Shown: positions 44,058-56,408 of the stretch, one piece after another
Layout of the letters: every line of letters starts with the position of its first letter
Position numbering within the stretch: the stretch's first letter is position 1
NCBI GenBank assembly: GCA_037102815.1
Contig: BTPP01000009.1
Coordinates: 496,001-560,000 of the forward strand
From: Neurospora intermedia
Lineage: Eukaryota > Ascomycota > Sordariomycetes > Sordariales > Sordariaceae
Direction: 5' to 3'
DNA length: 64,000 nt
Made by a program: the position numbers and the translations under genes
Notes under the pieces: model-generated
The model's input: the letters and a program-made list of their open reading frames with translations, nothing else
Told to the model about the DNA's origin: nothing
The model's database searches: none

Positions 44058-45581
44058 GATCTGTGTTTCTTTTTTGTTTTTAGTCCCAAAACTCTAACTC
44101 AATGATCCTAGCACAACGCGATGGAAACGAGAAAAGAAAGGATAAAAAAAGGACAAGGCCCCATTCCATCTAGCACAACAAGGTTTGCGAATGCGATTGC
44201 GCTTGCAGCGATCACGGATCCTGGGGTCCGTCCCAATGCGTATCGGCATAAAACCAACCATCCAAGCCATCTCTATCTGTGCCCATTCTCTCTCTCTGGA
44301 TGAACGCCACATAGCGAAAAAGAATAGGAAGATGCTCGTCGGCAGTGGTCTGCAATGATACGGGAGGGGAGGGGGGGCATGACTGAGGGATGCAGCAAGG
44401 TGCATCGCATCGCATAGGTAGATGATCTGTGAACTGAGTGAACCGTATTATTCCAGGAATTGAAGCGCGTGCAATTCCCAATTCTGTTTTTGTTTATGCA
44501 TTTGCGGTGCGGTGGCACGTGTTGTCAGTTTGTGGTTTCTGTCGTTGCGTCGATGCTTGATCCTCCTCCAGAAATTCCCGTTCACCAGACTCGGATGATC
44601 GTCAAGTGTCTGTCCTTTCCATCTGACGTTCTTATTCCTCTTCTGTTGTGTCTCCTGTCAGATAAACTTGACCTCTCGGTAATATTAGCTGAGTGCCAAT
44701 CACACAACTTTTCGAGACATCATATCGGAGTATCATTATAACTTTCAGCTTCGTTCTCCCTCCCACCGACCGCAACAACAAATCGCGATAAACGTGGAAC
44801 CTCGCAAGGCTGGTTGAAATAAGGAACATCACACACACACACCGGTGAACAGGAACAAGCGGCGGCGATCGGGAAATCGTCTTATCGACCGACGACAATC
44901 TGTGGAGCAAATATAGGGCGGTATGTATGTATGAAGATCAGTGACGGTGACTAGCGACGATTTTAGTCGACGATCAAATCATCTCCTTGACGATCTTTCC
45001 AAAGTGGATGCTTTCATCGTCATGAGCTAAAACGTTTTTGGGGGGGCTGAAGTTTGAGACCGTCATTTCGATCTATTTCCCCGGAGAAGGAAGGCGACGT
45101 CAAAAAACAACAACCTTGTCCCCGTCCACTCACTCATCAAGCCCCTTGGATTACTTTGCTTGTTCGATGTTTTGTTCTTGGGTGATGGACAAGGCTTACG
45201 TGGGTAGGTGGCTGCTGGTACGAAAACAGGTTCATGCCACTGCTTATGCAGGACCTCCTCATGATAATGCGGCTTACCCTCTACATAAGGTCAGTCAGTG
45301 CACACGATTTCTGCATGCAAGAATATGTGGCTTGCTGCTCACAGACTTGACCTTGCGGGCGACTGTTGCCAAGGTGTTACGATGGCGACAGGCGGGTGCT
45401 GTATCGTGCGCTAACACAAGATTTGTGTTGTCCGAGACAAAGGCGGGAAAAGAAAACTAGTGAACGAAACATGCGATGGTATCCAAAAAGCTTGATTCAT
45501 TCTTCTTAAGGTCGTGACACGGCATTATTACTACTACTAGTATACCACTACTATTTCATTAGGTATCTCCTCCCCCTCCAC
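44058..45581. other. Intergenic region
   Basis: Promoter of the Asp-box gene on one side and the 3' flank of the alcohol dehydrogenase on the other. A plus-strand frame at 45038-45460 has no domain and is not called. Confidence 0.6.
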
Positions 45582-47009
45582 TTAGTCGTACGTCGTCAAC
45601 TCGGGAGTTCCCGGAGCCCGTGGCAGAGAGAACTTGGTCTCGACGAAGACCTTTTGCATCGCGTCCTCCTTGGCATCAAACTTGTGATAGACCTTGTCCA
45701 TATCATCTAGGCGGACACGGTGGGAGATCATGATGGTGGGATCGAGAGTACCCTCGCGGATCTTCTGCAACAAGTCCTCCCAGTATTTGTGTACGGGTGC
45801 CTGACCGTTTCCAATGAGGCGGATGCCGCGCTGCATAAGAGAGCCGACGTTGAAGTGGTTGGTCTGGATGAAAAGAAGGTTAGACTGGTCCGATGACACT
45901 CAAAATATTTGGGGATAACTTACGTAGCCGACATAGACACCAGTCAAACCCACTCTGCCGTAATTCCTCACACCCTCAACCATCTCGTTGATGATCTCGC
46001 TGGTATCTGTCTCGGCGCCAATCTGCATCTCGAGCCAGTGCAGCCAGCCCTTGGCATACTCTCCGGCCGCGCAGTCGATAGCGACATCGGGGCCGCGGTT
46101 ACCCGTCAACTCCTTCAACTTGCTGACAACCGTCTCGTTTTTGGTGAAGCCGGAGCTGAGCTGCTTAAAGTCTACCAAGTGGAGCTTATCCGCGTGCTCG
46201 GCTGGCCAGCGGCTCTTGATGAAGGAAAGTCTCGGCTCCGTGTCGACGTAGATAACCTTGCTGGCTCCCTCCCACAGGGCAAAGATGCCCACCATCTGAC
46301 CAATCGGACCACCACCAAAGATGGCGAGAGCGTCGCCGGGATAGACGGCGGTATCCTTGACGCCGTTGTACGAAGTCGGGAGCACGTCGGAAAGGTAGAG
46401 GGCCTTTTCATCGGGAACGTCGTCGGGGATCTCGAGCATGTTGGCGTCGGCCAGCGGCACACGGACGTACTCGGCCTGGCCACCGGCGAAACCGCCTGTC
46501 AGGTGCGAGTAGCCAAAGATGCCAGCGGTGCGGCCGCCGTACATGGCTTTCATCTGGGAGTTGGAGTTGGTGACCTCGCACTGGCTCGAGAGTTTGTTCT
46601 TGCAGAAGAAGCAGTTGCCGCAGGCAATCTGGAAGGAGACGACATAACGCTTGCCGGGCTTGACCTTCTGGACAGCGGGGCCGACCTGCTCGACGATACC
46701 GCAGAACTCGTGGCCGAGGATGTCGCCCTTGTTCATCTGCATGACGGCGCCGTGGAAGAGGTGGAGGTCGGAGCCGCAAATGGTTGAGCCGGTGACCTTG
46801 AGGATGACATCGGTGGGCTCGACGATCTTGGGCTTGGGAACCTCGACGACCTGGACCTTCTTTGCGCCCTCCCAGACGAGGGCCTTCATGAGTTCTGAGG
46901 AATCGCCGGTGCCCTTTGAGGGGTCGTAGGCGGAAACGTCCTGCTTGATCTGTTCGGGGCCATTGCCGACAATCTTTTCGACGCCGTAGGCTAGTTGAGC
47001 AGTGGCCAT
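45582..47009 (-). CDS. Zinc-containing alcohol dehydrogenase (medium-chain, formaldehyde-dehydrogenase-like)
   Basis: Exon 1 (47009-45924) and exon 2 (45863-45582), with a 60-nt intron (GTAAGT, CATCCAG), give 455 residues. Catalytic zinc ligands are Cys78 (STICGSDLH) and His100-Glu101 (GHEFCG). Structural zinc ligands are Cys130, 133, 136 and 144 (CGNCFFCKNKLSSQC). The Rossmann loop IFGGGPIGQMVG lies near residue 229-240. The protein resembles glutathione-independent formaldehyde dehydrogenases and related fungal zinc alcohol dehydrogenases. It would oxidise an alcohol or aldehyde with NAD(P) in the cytosol; the substrate is not determined. The roughly 40-residue N-terminal extension before MKALVWEG has no targeting character. 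Confidence 0.9.
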
Positions 47010-48117
47010 GGTGTGTTTTTGTGTGATTTGTTTGCGTTTATTCCTGTATTCAGTCGTGGGTATCTGGTGTCTGGGTATCGATGGGTTGGTGTTGTATGTT
47101 CCTAAGAGTGCTAAGAATGAATGGACATGTTGGGGGAGTTTCTTAGGCGGAGGTCTCGGAAGGGTTGCCGAGAACTTATAACTGCCGACCTTGGCTTTAC
47201 GACGTCAGAGAGCCAGGGGAGAACTGGAGCATCAGCCATGTCCGTCAGGATTCACACAAGGCTAATATCAATCCATCGTCATTGTTGATTGTTCCTGTTG
47301 TAGAGTCCCCTCGGCCCCGCGCGGAGTGTTGATTTCGGGAGGAGCCCTACGTCATCGACATTGGGAGCTCTTATCGGTAGGTAGTGTAAGCTGATAACAA
47401 AGTGGAGCGGAATTCATGATCCTTGGCAACAATGCTGTTCCTCACCATCGCCGAACAATCACCGAAAACACGACCGTAGCAACCGGCAGTGAACAGAGTG
47501 GTAGTTATGATGGAGAGGACCATTTCGATTTGTTGACAGCAAAAATCCCTGTTTAGGTTATATCATGGCCCAGACTTTTGAACCTGATGCCCCCCTAGCT
47601 GGAGGTTGAGGTTCTGGCATCAGCATTTAAGGAAAAGGTGGCCTGTGCACCCTCTTCCTTTTCCATTGTTCGCTTGTTCATCATCAATCTCACGTCAACC
47701 AAACGTATCAGACTCCATCTGGACGGCGGGTTGACCTGTACGGTCGCATCAGATCGAACTCTCAGTGTAATCCGCGTTCTTTGTCCATTACAAGAGATTC
47801 TTCACTGGCATTGCTTCAAGTCGAGGGTTAACACCAGCTCGGCGATATGTGAAATTTCGATGCCGCTCTCGGTATCTTGAAGGGTACACTGCAAAAGATG
47901 TGATTGCCGGATATACGTTACACAGAAAGGACCCAGTTCAGGCTCTTCTGTTAGAGCTATAGGTAAGATAGACACGCGCAAGTGTCGAAATACAGAGATA
48001 TTGAGTGATCAAGTGATATACTTGTACGATATATAACTTGTGCGGTCGGCCGTCATCGGGGAGGGGAAAAAAAAAAGAAAGAAAAAAAAAGTTCCAGAAA
48101 GAGACGGAAAGAAAATT
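47010..48117. other. Promoter and intergenic region
   Basis: Upstream region of the alcohol dehydrogenase. Purine runs occur just before the tRNA-like gene (48068-48090). No gene is supported. Confidence 0.6.
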
Positions 48118-48262
48118 TGCGCGGTCCGGGATTCGAACCCGGGTCTTTCAGTACTTGTTTCACTGAAATTGTTTGCCCCCAGAGTCGGTCTTTGGAAAGA
48201 GGCTCTCCGGGAATTTCAACCCACAAATCGAGTGATGCGTTAGATCACTCCGCCAACCGCGC
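48118..48262 (-). tRNA. tRNA-like gene with intron and/or long variable arm, identity uncertain
   Basis: On the minus strand a perfect acceptor stem (GCGCGGT/ACCGCGC) encloses 145 nt. An A box (TGGCGGAGTGATCTAACGC) and a perfect T arm (CCGGG-TTCGAAT-CCCGG) are present, and a TTTT stop follows. The D-arm pattern is that of class II (Leu/Ser) tRNAs. TTTCAGT/ACTGAAA could form a long variable arm, or TCACT/AGTGA could close an anticodon stem after removal of an intron of roughly 60-70 nt. In the normal position the anticodon loop would read CGATTTG, lacking U33, so I cannot name the amino acid. It may be an intron-bearing Ser or Leu tRNA or an altered copy. Confidence 0.65.
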
Positions 48263-49229
48263 TTTTTGTGTTTTGACTTACAAGGAGCACGGCTAGGAGG
48301 TACCATATGTAGGTACCTCCCTGGTGCAAAGTAGTGGGAAGGAGGGATGGAAAGAAGGCAGCAATAGCGTTAACTTCGGGTAACAGCGACTACCTACCTG
48401 GGTTGGTAAGTAGAGATGGAATTCTCCTTCCCTAGGTACTGATGACCAAAAGTAAAGCTAAAGCTTTTAATAGAGGTATCCAGAGCAGGGATGAAAGTAC
48501 AGATGTAAGGCAAGTAAAAAGAACAAGCGCATCAACGCTAAATTTCTTCGTGCTGAAACATTCCACCGGACTCATCAAGCGAACGAGGCGGGCTCGAGGA
48601 GGGATCAGTCTTTTCTGGAAAATGATGAGGTACTGTGGTTGTTTTTCAACATTATCTCCTGGGCCCCTACTCTCACTTTGGTATTGGTTTGTTCTTGCAT
48701 ACGTTGACACTGATCTAGTGTACCGGAGTGATCCTTTAGGACCCGCAGCTCCTGGATTTGTTGAACGCATGTTGGAGATGGCGCTCATGTACCTAGGTAT
48801 TTTGGTGGATGTCAGTCCATGTCGTGGATGGCGATGCCTGCGCAATACGGCACGTTGCCTCACTTAGGTAGGTACCCAGCTACGTACACACAGGCATTGT
48901 ACAGTGAATTTCATCAAGTCAAATTTAGTACACGTATGTTCTTTGATCAATAGGAATTTGTGAGAGTAAGAGAACTACCTAGATAGGCGGAACCCACCCT
49001 ACTCACAGCCACATTCGATTTGAGTAAATAAACAGAATAGTCAAAAAAGGCCCAAAAAAAAGAAGAAAAAAAAGACAAGAAACACTACTACATATATGAT
49101 CTTGCAGCTCCAATCCCCCCGCTCTATCGTAATCAAATAAGGGTAAGTGAACGCTGAATAGCCCGAACTCTCCCCGCAGCAGTGGAGGAACGCCGTATTG
49201 GTGGTGTCCTCATCAGATGAGATACCTAC
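48263..49229. other. Intergenic region
   Basis: Overlapping frames of about 140 codons on both strands (48432-48867) have no recognisable domain. A-rich runs lie at 49050-49075. No gene is supported. Confidence 0.55.
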
Positions 49230-50581
49230 CTACCGTACCCAGGTACCTAAGGTATCATCCGTAAAAGTCCAGTCTTCACCCTCCCGGCGGCGACCCGTCT
49301 CACCGGCTTCTTCTTCCATGTCAGAGTCAAGAAGGTCGACATCGTCATCATCCTCTTCTTCCTCCTCGCTTGTGCTCATTCGCTCGAGTTCCTTCTGCAG
49401 CAGATCCTTAAGCTTATCCTGCGTGTTTTCGAGGACTTTGTTTATAATCTAGACAGGTACGTTGCGTCACAGTCGGCTTGGTCAGTTCAACCCTTTGCTC
49501 TGACATTTTTTTCTTTCTGTAAAGGGAGAGGGGGATCGAACGGACGAGCTTTTTCAAAATGTTTTCACTCTACCTTGTCTTTGAGCAAGTTCTTTGCTTG
49601 TATGTAATCGCAGACGTGTTCAAGTTTATATTCTTGAAGCGCTGATGCCATTTGCGGGGAGAGTTCGCAGCCGGGGTGAGCGGAAATGGGAGGAGGAACG
49701 AGGACGGTTCCATCGGGTCCGGTTATGGTTCTTGTTGTGGTGGCGCCCGTGGTGATGGTGGTAATCGTGAGGCCTGTGGTTCCCGCCGCCGCCGTCTTGC
49801 TCGTCCTACTAGTCTTTGTGGCGATCTGGGGTTGTTGGTGGGGTGCTGGCGCTTCAGGTGTAACTGTGGCGGTAGTGGAAGGTGCAATTGCAGGAATGGG
49901 AGGTTTTTCCTCCGCTACTCCCTTGTCCGTTAGGGAGAGCATGGCGTATTTTTGAGCCAGAAAGTCCTTTTCGGATTGCGGATGAGGCAGGTGAGCGCAT
50001 TCGGTATGCCGCTGGCCTGAATAACCATGTTGCCATGGCCTGCGATGACATTGGAATCCCTGGATGTGGGCGTGGTTTTGAACCGGCAGACTTTCGAATG
50101 TGTCGTACATGAGTCCGGCTTGTCCGGGCGGTGTTGAAGGAGGAGTGATGCCGGTGACCAAGCCATGGGGGTGTTGAACCCAACTGTATTGCTGTTGAAG
50201 GTACTGAGCCATTCCGATTCTTTCCAGAAGGAGGTTGCTTCTGCTCATGTGCTCAGCCACATGTTGAAGTGGCGTTATAAGAATTGGCTGGGAACCGGTC
50301 CATTTCGTCAAAGTGGCCGGCACGGAGACGCATGTTTGCGGGACCGGAGGAGCATGGTCAGGCCTTCTGGACTTTTCTTGTGTCGACCAGCGACCATTGA
50401 CAAGGACGTGTTCTCGAGTGGGGCGATCCATGGAGGCCGGTGCTGCATTCAGGTCTCTTGGATGTCGTGTATAGGTATGGATTTGTTTCCAAAATTGCCC
50501 GTCTCTCGAATTATGAGTTCTTAACCTGGATTGAGTTGTGGCGGAAAAGAACAAGTGTACGTGTAATGGGTTGAGGTCCAT
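49230..50581 (-). CDS. Protein of unknown function with acidic C-terminal tail
   Basis: Exon 1 (50581-49574) and exon 2 (49448-49230) are joined in phase 0 over a 125-nt intron (GTAGAG donor, TCTAG acceptor), giving 408 residues. The first two thirds are Pro/His/Gln/Thr-rich and probably disordered. From ELSPQMASALQEYKLEHVCD through the junction to NKVLENTQDKLKDLLQKELE the sequence is helical and may form a coiled coil. The end is strongly acidic (SEEEEEDDDDVDLLDSDMEEE). A second in-frame Met at 50431 (MDRPTREHVL) could be the real start. No family is recognised. A nuclear or chromatin role would be a guess from the acidic tail alone. The next two genes also place a phase-0 intron before a short helical exon. 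Confidence 0.55.
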
Positions 50582-52301
50582 TCCTATGAGACGAGTCTTG
50601 AAGAGTTCACAACGAGCATGTCAAAGACTGATGATCCAAAGATAGGATTTGAAGAACGGCGAGGATAAGGAGATTTGCCAGACCTGATCAGATACCTCCT
50701 TTTATATAGTTTCTAAATCGGTGAAATCCTGCAAATTTTCGATCATCGCTGCCAGTTTTGGTCAGAAATAGAAGCAGCCTTCGTCCGGGTACCGCGGCAA
50801 CATAGTACTGCATCGAAACCCTGGAAAAGTGTCGACAGAACTGTTTGTTCAGTTATAGGCCAGCATCCAGGAATGTGGTTACGCCGTTGGCGCTGAGGCT
50901 CATGTTCAAATGTCACTTTCCTATACAATTGTTTCCGATTTACCTTTTCTAGTTGGCGCTCTCCACTCTATTATCAGCCACTTAAAGATAGAGTAGGGAA
51001 GGACTCATACGGGCGAGGGGCGTATCCGTCATTCCATGGAATCCCGTGTCTAATTGATTAGGGTCACAACCTCTCTAGCAGCGGGAATGGTGGAAGGCTC
51101 TGCGTAGCGCCGCACCTAGTATGATGCCTGCTGCAGTGGAAGAAGATATTAAAAATATAAAAAATGAAAAATAGAGGATTTACTTCGGGTGTAAGGCCGA
51201 CTGTAATGTCAAGCGTGTGTTTTGATACAGTATCAACTCCAAGGCTTCAAGCCAGGCTTCGAGCCAAGTCCCATGCAAGTGTTCGGGCAGGAGGGCGGGG
51301 GTGTTGCTGCTGACACAATTGGCCCCCACCCAGGCTTAAAGCCAGCCATAGATCCCACCAAACTATTTGTCCACTCAATCCCCCAGCATGTGCGGGAAGG
51401 TGCTTTGGCTTGAAGCCTTGCTTGAAGCCTTCGTGTTCTACAGGCGTTGCGCCAGGATCCCGACTAGACCGTCATTGCCCGGATTCGTCGTATTGTACGA
51501 TTCGGAGGATTGGCGTCTTGCAATTCGATGAGCTTCAAGCCTGGAATACTGCCACATGATTACCTACCTCTAGGTAGGCAATTCGTACCGGTGGTGTGAT
51601 GGATTCATATATTTACCTACCAACTTACTGGACGGGCGATTGGTGCTGACATTGAATACTTCTACGGTCGTTGTCACCTACGCATCCAGCTCGACAGCTC
51701 GAAGCCCGACGCCCAGCCGAAATGCTACAGCTCCTATGAGACTCGGACAGGTGCCGCTTCAGTTTTTCGCTGGCGGCGGTGGTGTGCTGATTCTGCCGCA
51801 CGACTATCTAGAGGTACTGACTCACACGATGAATTTGGACCTCGGTGACCTGGTCACATAAAACCCGTGATGGTCTACTTACGCTTCGGTCGTCAATTTA
51901 CATAGCAAAGTGCCGGACCATAGCATACGCCTGCAGTGTCGGCTACTGCTCAATTCGAGCGACCAACACATCGAGACCTAGAGGTAGTGCCCGCTACACT
52001 CCTTGTCGGACTGTCACTTTGTCGAAGGTTAAGTAGGCTCGGCAATCAAGCGGCTCTGTCGTGCATACGAAAAGAAGCAAGGCACCAAGTTTGCAAAACG
52101 GGGAAAGTCATCCACTCACTGACGACGTTGGCATGGTGCCTGATCTGTCTCCAGTCCGCTTGATATATGAATTCTAGCCTGGCCACCATCTATGAAAGTG
52201 AACGCAAACGTCAAATCCGAAGTAAGATCCAGCCCATAACTACACAATTCTCAGACATTCACTTGAATCTTCAAGGCAAGAAAAAGACCAGGAGGCCACT
52301 C
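50582..52301. other. Intergenic region with GGCTTCAAGCC-type inverted repeats
   Basis: Holds the foldback described at 51241-51431. Short frames (51222-51413, 51640-51861) cover repeats and show no domain. Confidence 0.6.
51241..51431. repeat. Foldback inverted repeat built from GGCTTCAAGCC-like palindromes
   Basis: The left arm 51241-51267 (AAGGCTTCAAGCCAGGCTTC...) matches the reverse complement of 51405-51431 over 27 bp with two mismatches. Each arm holds two copies of the near-palindrome GGCTTCAAGCC. Further copies lie at 51332-51342 (GGCTTAAAGCC) and 51531-51541 (AGCTTCAAGCC). Confidence 0.8.
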
Positions 52302-53158
52302 ATGATGGCGTCCACGGGTTATGAGACCTACATCAACGGCTGCTTCACCGAAGATGACGCTCAATTCATTTGCGCATCAGGGGGATCCTCACCACCGCCC
52401 GCCTACGATGTGGCAGTGGCTGAGATGGCTAATGGACAGGGTCTGGTTTACCACCACCTCATTCATCGGCCAAGCCCGTCGCCATCACATTATTTGGGAC
52501 CTCTGTCGGTTCAAGTCAGCCGCAATCTCAACTTAACCGCTCAACAATCGGCAACATCTATAGCACCCACGAATCTTAACGATGTATGGACTCCGGAGCA
52601 AAATCGGTTCATCCTCCGGCTCAATAAAGTCGAAAGAAAATCTCTCGAAGGAATCTCCATCGCTCTCGAGCATGTGTTCCACGTGGAGAGAGATGCCAAC
52701 ACGATTGGGAGACAATTAGCCCATTTGCGGGCAAGAGGAAAGGCGTGGAGTGACGACGTGAGTTTCTTTCTGCTTCATTTGGAGGGTCCAGTCAGGAACG
52801 AGCTGGTGGTCATGGTGCTAATAGTCACCGCCCCGGCTTACAGAAACTCAAACAAGCAATGGAAAAACCCATGCAACAGCTCAACCAAGTGCTACTTCAA
52901 GAACAGCTGTCTGTTACAGAAAACCTCAGCATCTTACCTGACAATACTCTCTCCTCCACTGCCGCTACGAATCGCGAGCAACTAGCCGACGTCAGGTTGG
53001 CGGTGCGTCTGGAGCTTGAGCAGATGCTAAGGGGCGGTTCGGTCGGTGCGGATTTGGAGCAGAGAATGTTAATAGAGCAGAAGGAGAAGAATGCAGAGTA
53101 TATAGCTATGATGTTGGATGTTGGCAAAGACTCGATTGGAGACTATGAGGTTGTCTGA
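52302..53158 (+). CDS. SANT/Myb-like protein, paralogue A
   Basis: Exon 1 (52302-52757) and exon 2 (52844-53158), with an 86-nt phase-0 intron (GTGAGT, TTACAG), give 256 residues. A Pro/Ser-rich N-terminal part is followed by a Myb/SANT-like helical domain starting VWTPEQNRFILRLNKVER (about residue 95) and ending RQLAHLRARGKAW. Exon 2 is helical (QQLNQVLLQEQLSV, RLAVRLELEQMLRGG) and may dimerise. The start at 52302 (MM) is chosen for its position just before the ordered sequence; the frame is open to an ATG at 52167. Domain position, intron position and a helical tail are shared with the gene at 56409. A DNA-binding role is inferred from the fold only. Confidence 0.6.
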
Positions 53159-56100
53159 GGTTTATGGCCAGGGATTTCTTCCTTTTTTATGTTCTGCTTC
53201 GATTCCTTTTTTGCTCTTGGGTTCATTTTGTTCCAAATGACTTTTTTTTTTTCTTTGGGTTTTTCCCTTCTCCTTTTCCTTCAGTTCTTGCCCCCTCTCC
53301 CAATGTCAGGTAGTTAAAGATCACGCATTAAGTCTTGGGGTTTTCGCACTTCGGCGTTTCTTTAGGGTACATGATCGGTTTGGGCAACAATACAATGGAT
53401 GGTTCCTGGGAGGCTTGGCAGGCGGCTTTTTGTAAAGACAGGGCACGGCATTAAGTAATCTTTAACATAGCATACAAGTACCAAGGTAGATAGATGTACA
53501 CGTTCCGTTAGAACGAGACAAATGCATTACGATCGACCAAGCACCGCCTCCTTTGGCTTTGTGCCTACAAGGCTGTGCTGTCGGTTCCATGGATGGTTGA
53601 AGCAGGCAGCCACAGGATCGGACAAACATACTACACAATGAATTGTTGGGTTTTTGCCCTCAAAACCCTTCCACTTGTTCCCCCGGGCCTCCCGCGGGCC
53701 TGTCAGGTACCGGGCACGCATCAGGTTCGTGGCTCCCGTCTGTATGCCCCTAGCCACTCGGGTGTGCCAAGGAAAGAAGGTCGTCAACGAGGTGACCCAC
53801 CCGCTCAATTTACCCTCCCATCTCATCGTAATACTTTTACATGGGTATATATGTCGTTGCGCTGCGGAGTGATTGCTGGCAGTGAACTCTGGCAGCTGTC
53901 TCGTGTGCATGCGTGTTGCACTTTAAAAAGGTGTAGCCGTACTGCTAAGGTAATGGCGCTGTACTGCCCTAGCTTAGGGGAGTGCACTAACACTTAGTCG
54001 CATGCAGTGGCCCCACACCGCGCTTGTACAAATTTGATTTGTTACCTCTTAGTGTACGCCGTACTGAATGGATCCACTTTCAACGTCCTCCGTTCCCTCA
54101 GACACTCCTGGAATACCTTACCAGTACAGCAAAAAGAAAGCGTTCTCTGATCGCTCGGCATTGTTTCAACACGCTACAGATTTCTTCACGTGGTAGGCTT
54201 GAAAAAAAATCCCGGTTCCCACGCTATGGAAAGAGTTATCGGTCGGCTGGGAGGCTGACACGGCTGGTTCGCAGATGGCGCCTGGTGGCGTCCATTTCCA
54301 ATACACTTCACGTAAAGTCACTTCCCGTGTGGATTGGCCCTGGAAAAGAGCGGGAGGGGTAGAAAGTGCACATTGCCTTGTCTGGGCGGCGGCCAGCGAT
54401 TGATACGTCGAGTGAGTACCTGGTCTAAATCGCGTGTTTAGAACCCAGAATAAGGCGAACAGAATGAGCGACAAGGACAACAACTCAATTGGCTGCTTTC
54501 GGCCAGAATGAGGAAGAGGAAGAAGCATTGGCTGGTCGGAACTAGGCAGGGGTGTCTTTGCTCGGTGAGCAAGAAGAAACAAGAAAAAAGAAACGCGACT
54601 CGAACAACCGAGCCGACGACGAAAGCAACCATCAACATAACAAATACTTACTACCAACCACGGCAACCTGACGTATCGCAGGGCCTCTAAAAGATGGTAC
54701 TTGCTGACAAGCTATCTCCGCACACGCAGAGCCCGAGTCGGCTATCAGCCAAATCGGTAACACAGCTTGGTAATGTAGGTGTCCGCCCCTCCCTCTCCTG
54801 CTGTCCACACCTCTCGGCTCCATTTTCTACTCATTGGATGGATCAAGCTTCTTCCCATCACATGCATAGGTACATGCAGAATATCACTGACAATGACTAG
54901 ACAGCAGAGATACAAACTACAAAGTGGCGGAGTTGGAGCTTTCAATTCCCGGTCTGATACGGGTAACTAACATGATGAAAGGCCAAACGCCCTTGGCGAA
55001 GTTGTCACAACACAACATTCCATGGCCAACGCACATTCCGAGGCCGCAACTCGACACCAGACCTTCTCTGCAGTTGTACGATTCTTTCCTAGTCAATCCC
55101 TTCAACTGGGTCAATAGTCCGCACAATTGGCCGTCAGTTGCTTGTGAACTCACCCGAGGCATTCTGGAATTACGCGTCGCCCCCAGGTTCTCCGTATACT
55201 TTTCCCCTCGTCTTGAGCCACGTTATGTAAGAAACCTTCATGGGGTGAGAAGAGAACTAATCGATAACGCACAATGACGGATGGGCGGAAATGGCTCATC
55301 GTCACGAGAGAAGAGATGGACAAGGATTAGTAACACTCATTGATCTAAAGCTGGATGAGTACCTCGCAAGGCAATTCAGACTCCCAATCGAAACATACTA
55401 CCTCTACGCCTGGCGTCTGAAAGATGAAATTCAGGTACCGACCCCCCGAACTATCCTTTCCACTTTTCATCCTCTGCCATTTTTCTTTCCCCTGGATTTT
55501 AGCACCGCACATGAGTTCGTGTGACATTGATCTCCTTTCTCATTTGTCCACTTTACTTCGGGTATTCAACAACGAACAAAACTGACAACGATACTACTGG
55601 GATCCAGTCGTCACCAGCTGGGTCAAAGTTCGTAAAAAGCAGACAGTGGGGCCTTCTGGCTTGTTGCCGGCGCATCGCTCGCTCAAGACGGGTGTTGACG
55701 CCCTAGAGTTAGGTTATCTATCAAACGAGTCGGCTACGATAAGTGCAGCAGTAAGATCAAATCGACTTTTAAATATCCATCACACCCCTCGGCTGAGTCG
55801 GCTCTCCTTCTCCTTCATCCACTTCTTTTCTTCCACCAGACCATTGTAAGGTTCCCTTCCCACGCTTCAGGAGCTTATCTAGGTCCGTGGCCTGCCTCGC
55901 ATTCTTTTCGCCTCACTTACATCGGCCTTTTCATATTCTATCCTCACTGAGACGCTTCCTTCAACTTTGCTGCACAACTGGGTTTCAGGAGGCGTCACGA
56001 TCAACCGAAATTTGCACCTGCTTCGTCAACCTCACCCGCTATCGCGTGCACTTTGGTCTTTCAGCTTGTTCGGCACCAGCAGCTGCAAGTGTCACTCACT

Positions 56101-56408
56101 CACTCCAACCCTATGTCAACTTCCCACAACGGCCGCTGATCATATATCTATCTATCCATGCTTTCACATATATCTTTTTTTTTCTGATACTCAGCAACAT
56201 CGCTTAGCCCGTTTCATGCATTGACACAAAGCTCCCACGAAGTCCATTTGTTCATCAGCAAGACTTTGTCCAGTACATTTGTGCCCACGCCCGGACCAGC
56301 CCTACATAAGCGGTGGTTAGACGATCTACCCTCTCACCTTCAACAACTTCTTCTTACAGGCCGGCCATATACAAGCCAGTTGGTCCGCAAATCCAATACA
56401 GAATAGCT
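53159..56408. other. Gene-poor region between the two SANT-like genes
   Basis: About 3.2 kb with no supported gene. Frames such as 53575-53997, 54166-54666 and 55291-55524 have no recognisable domain. The last 600 bases are pyrimidine-rich and probably form the promoter and 5' UTR of the next gene. Confidence 0.55.

Noticed and set aside
45909-46787. 292-codon plus-strand frame opposite the alcohol dehydrogenase
   Set aside because: Shadow of the conserved minus-strand gene; its minus partner has all zinc ligands.
48432-48867. Mirror frames of about 140 codons on both strands
   Set aside because: Neither has a domain or splice context; mutual shadowing is common in GC-balanced DNA.
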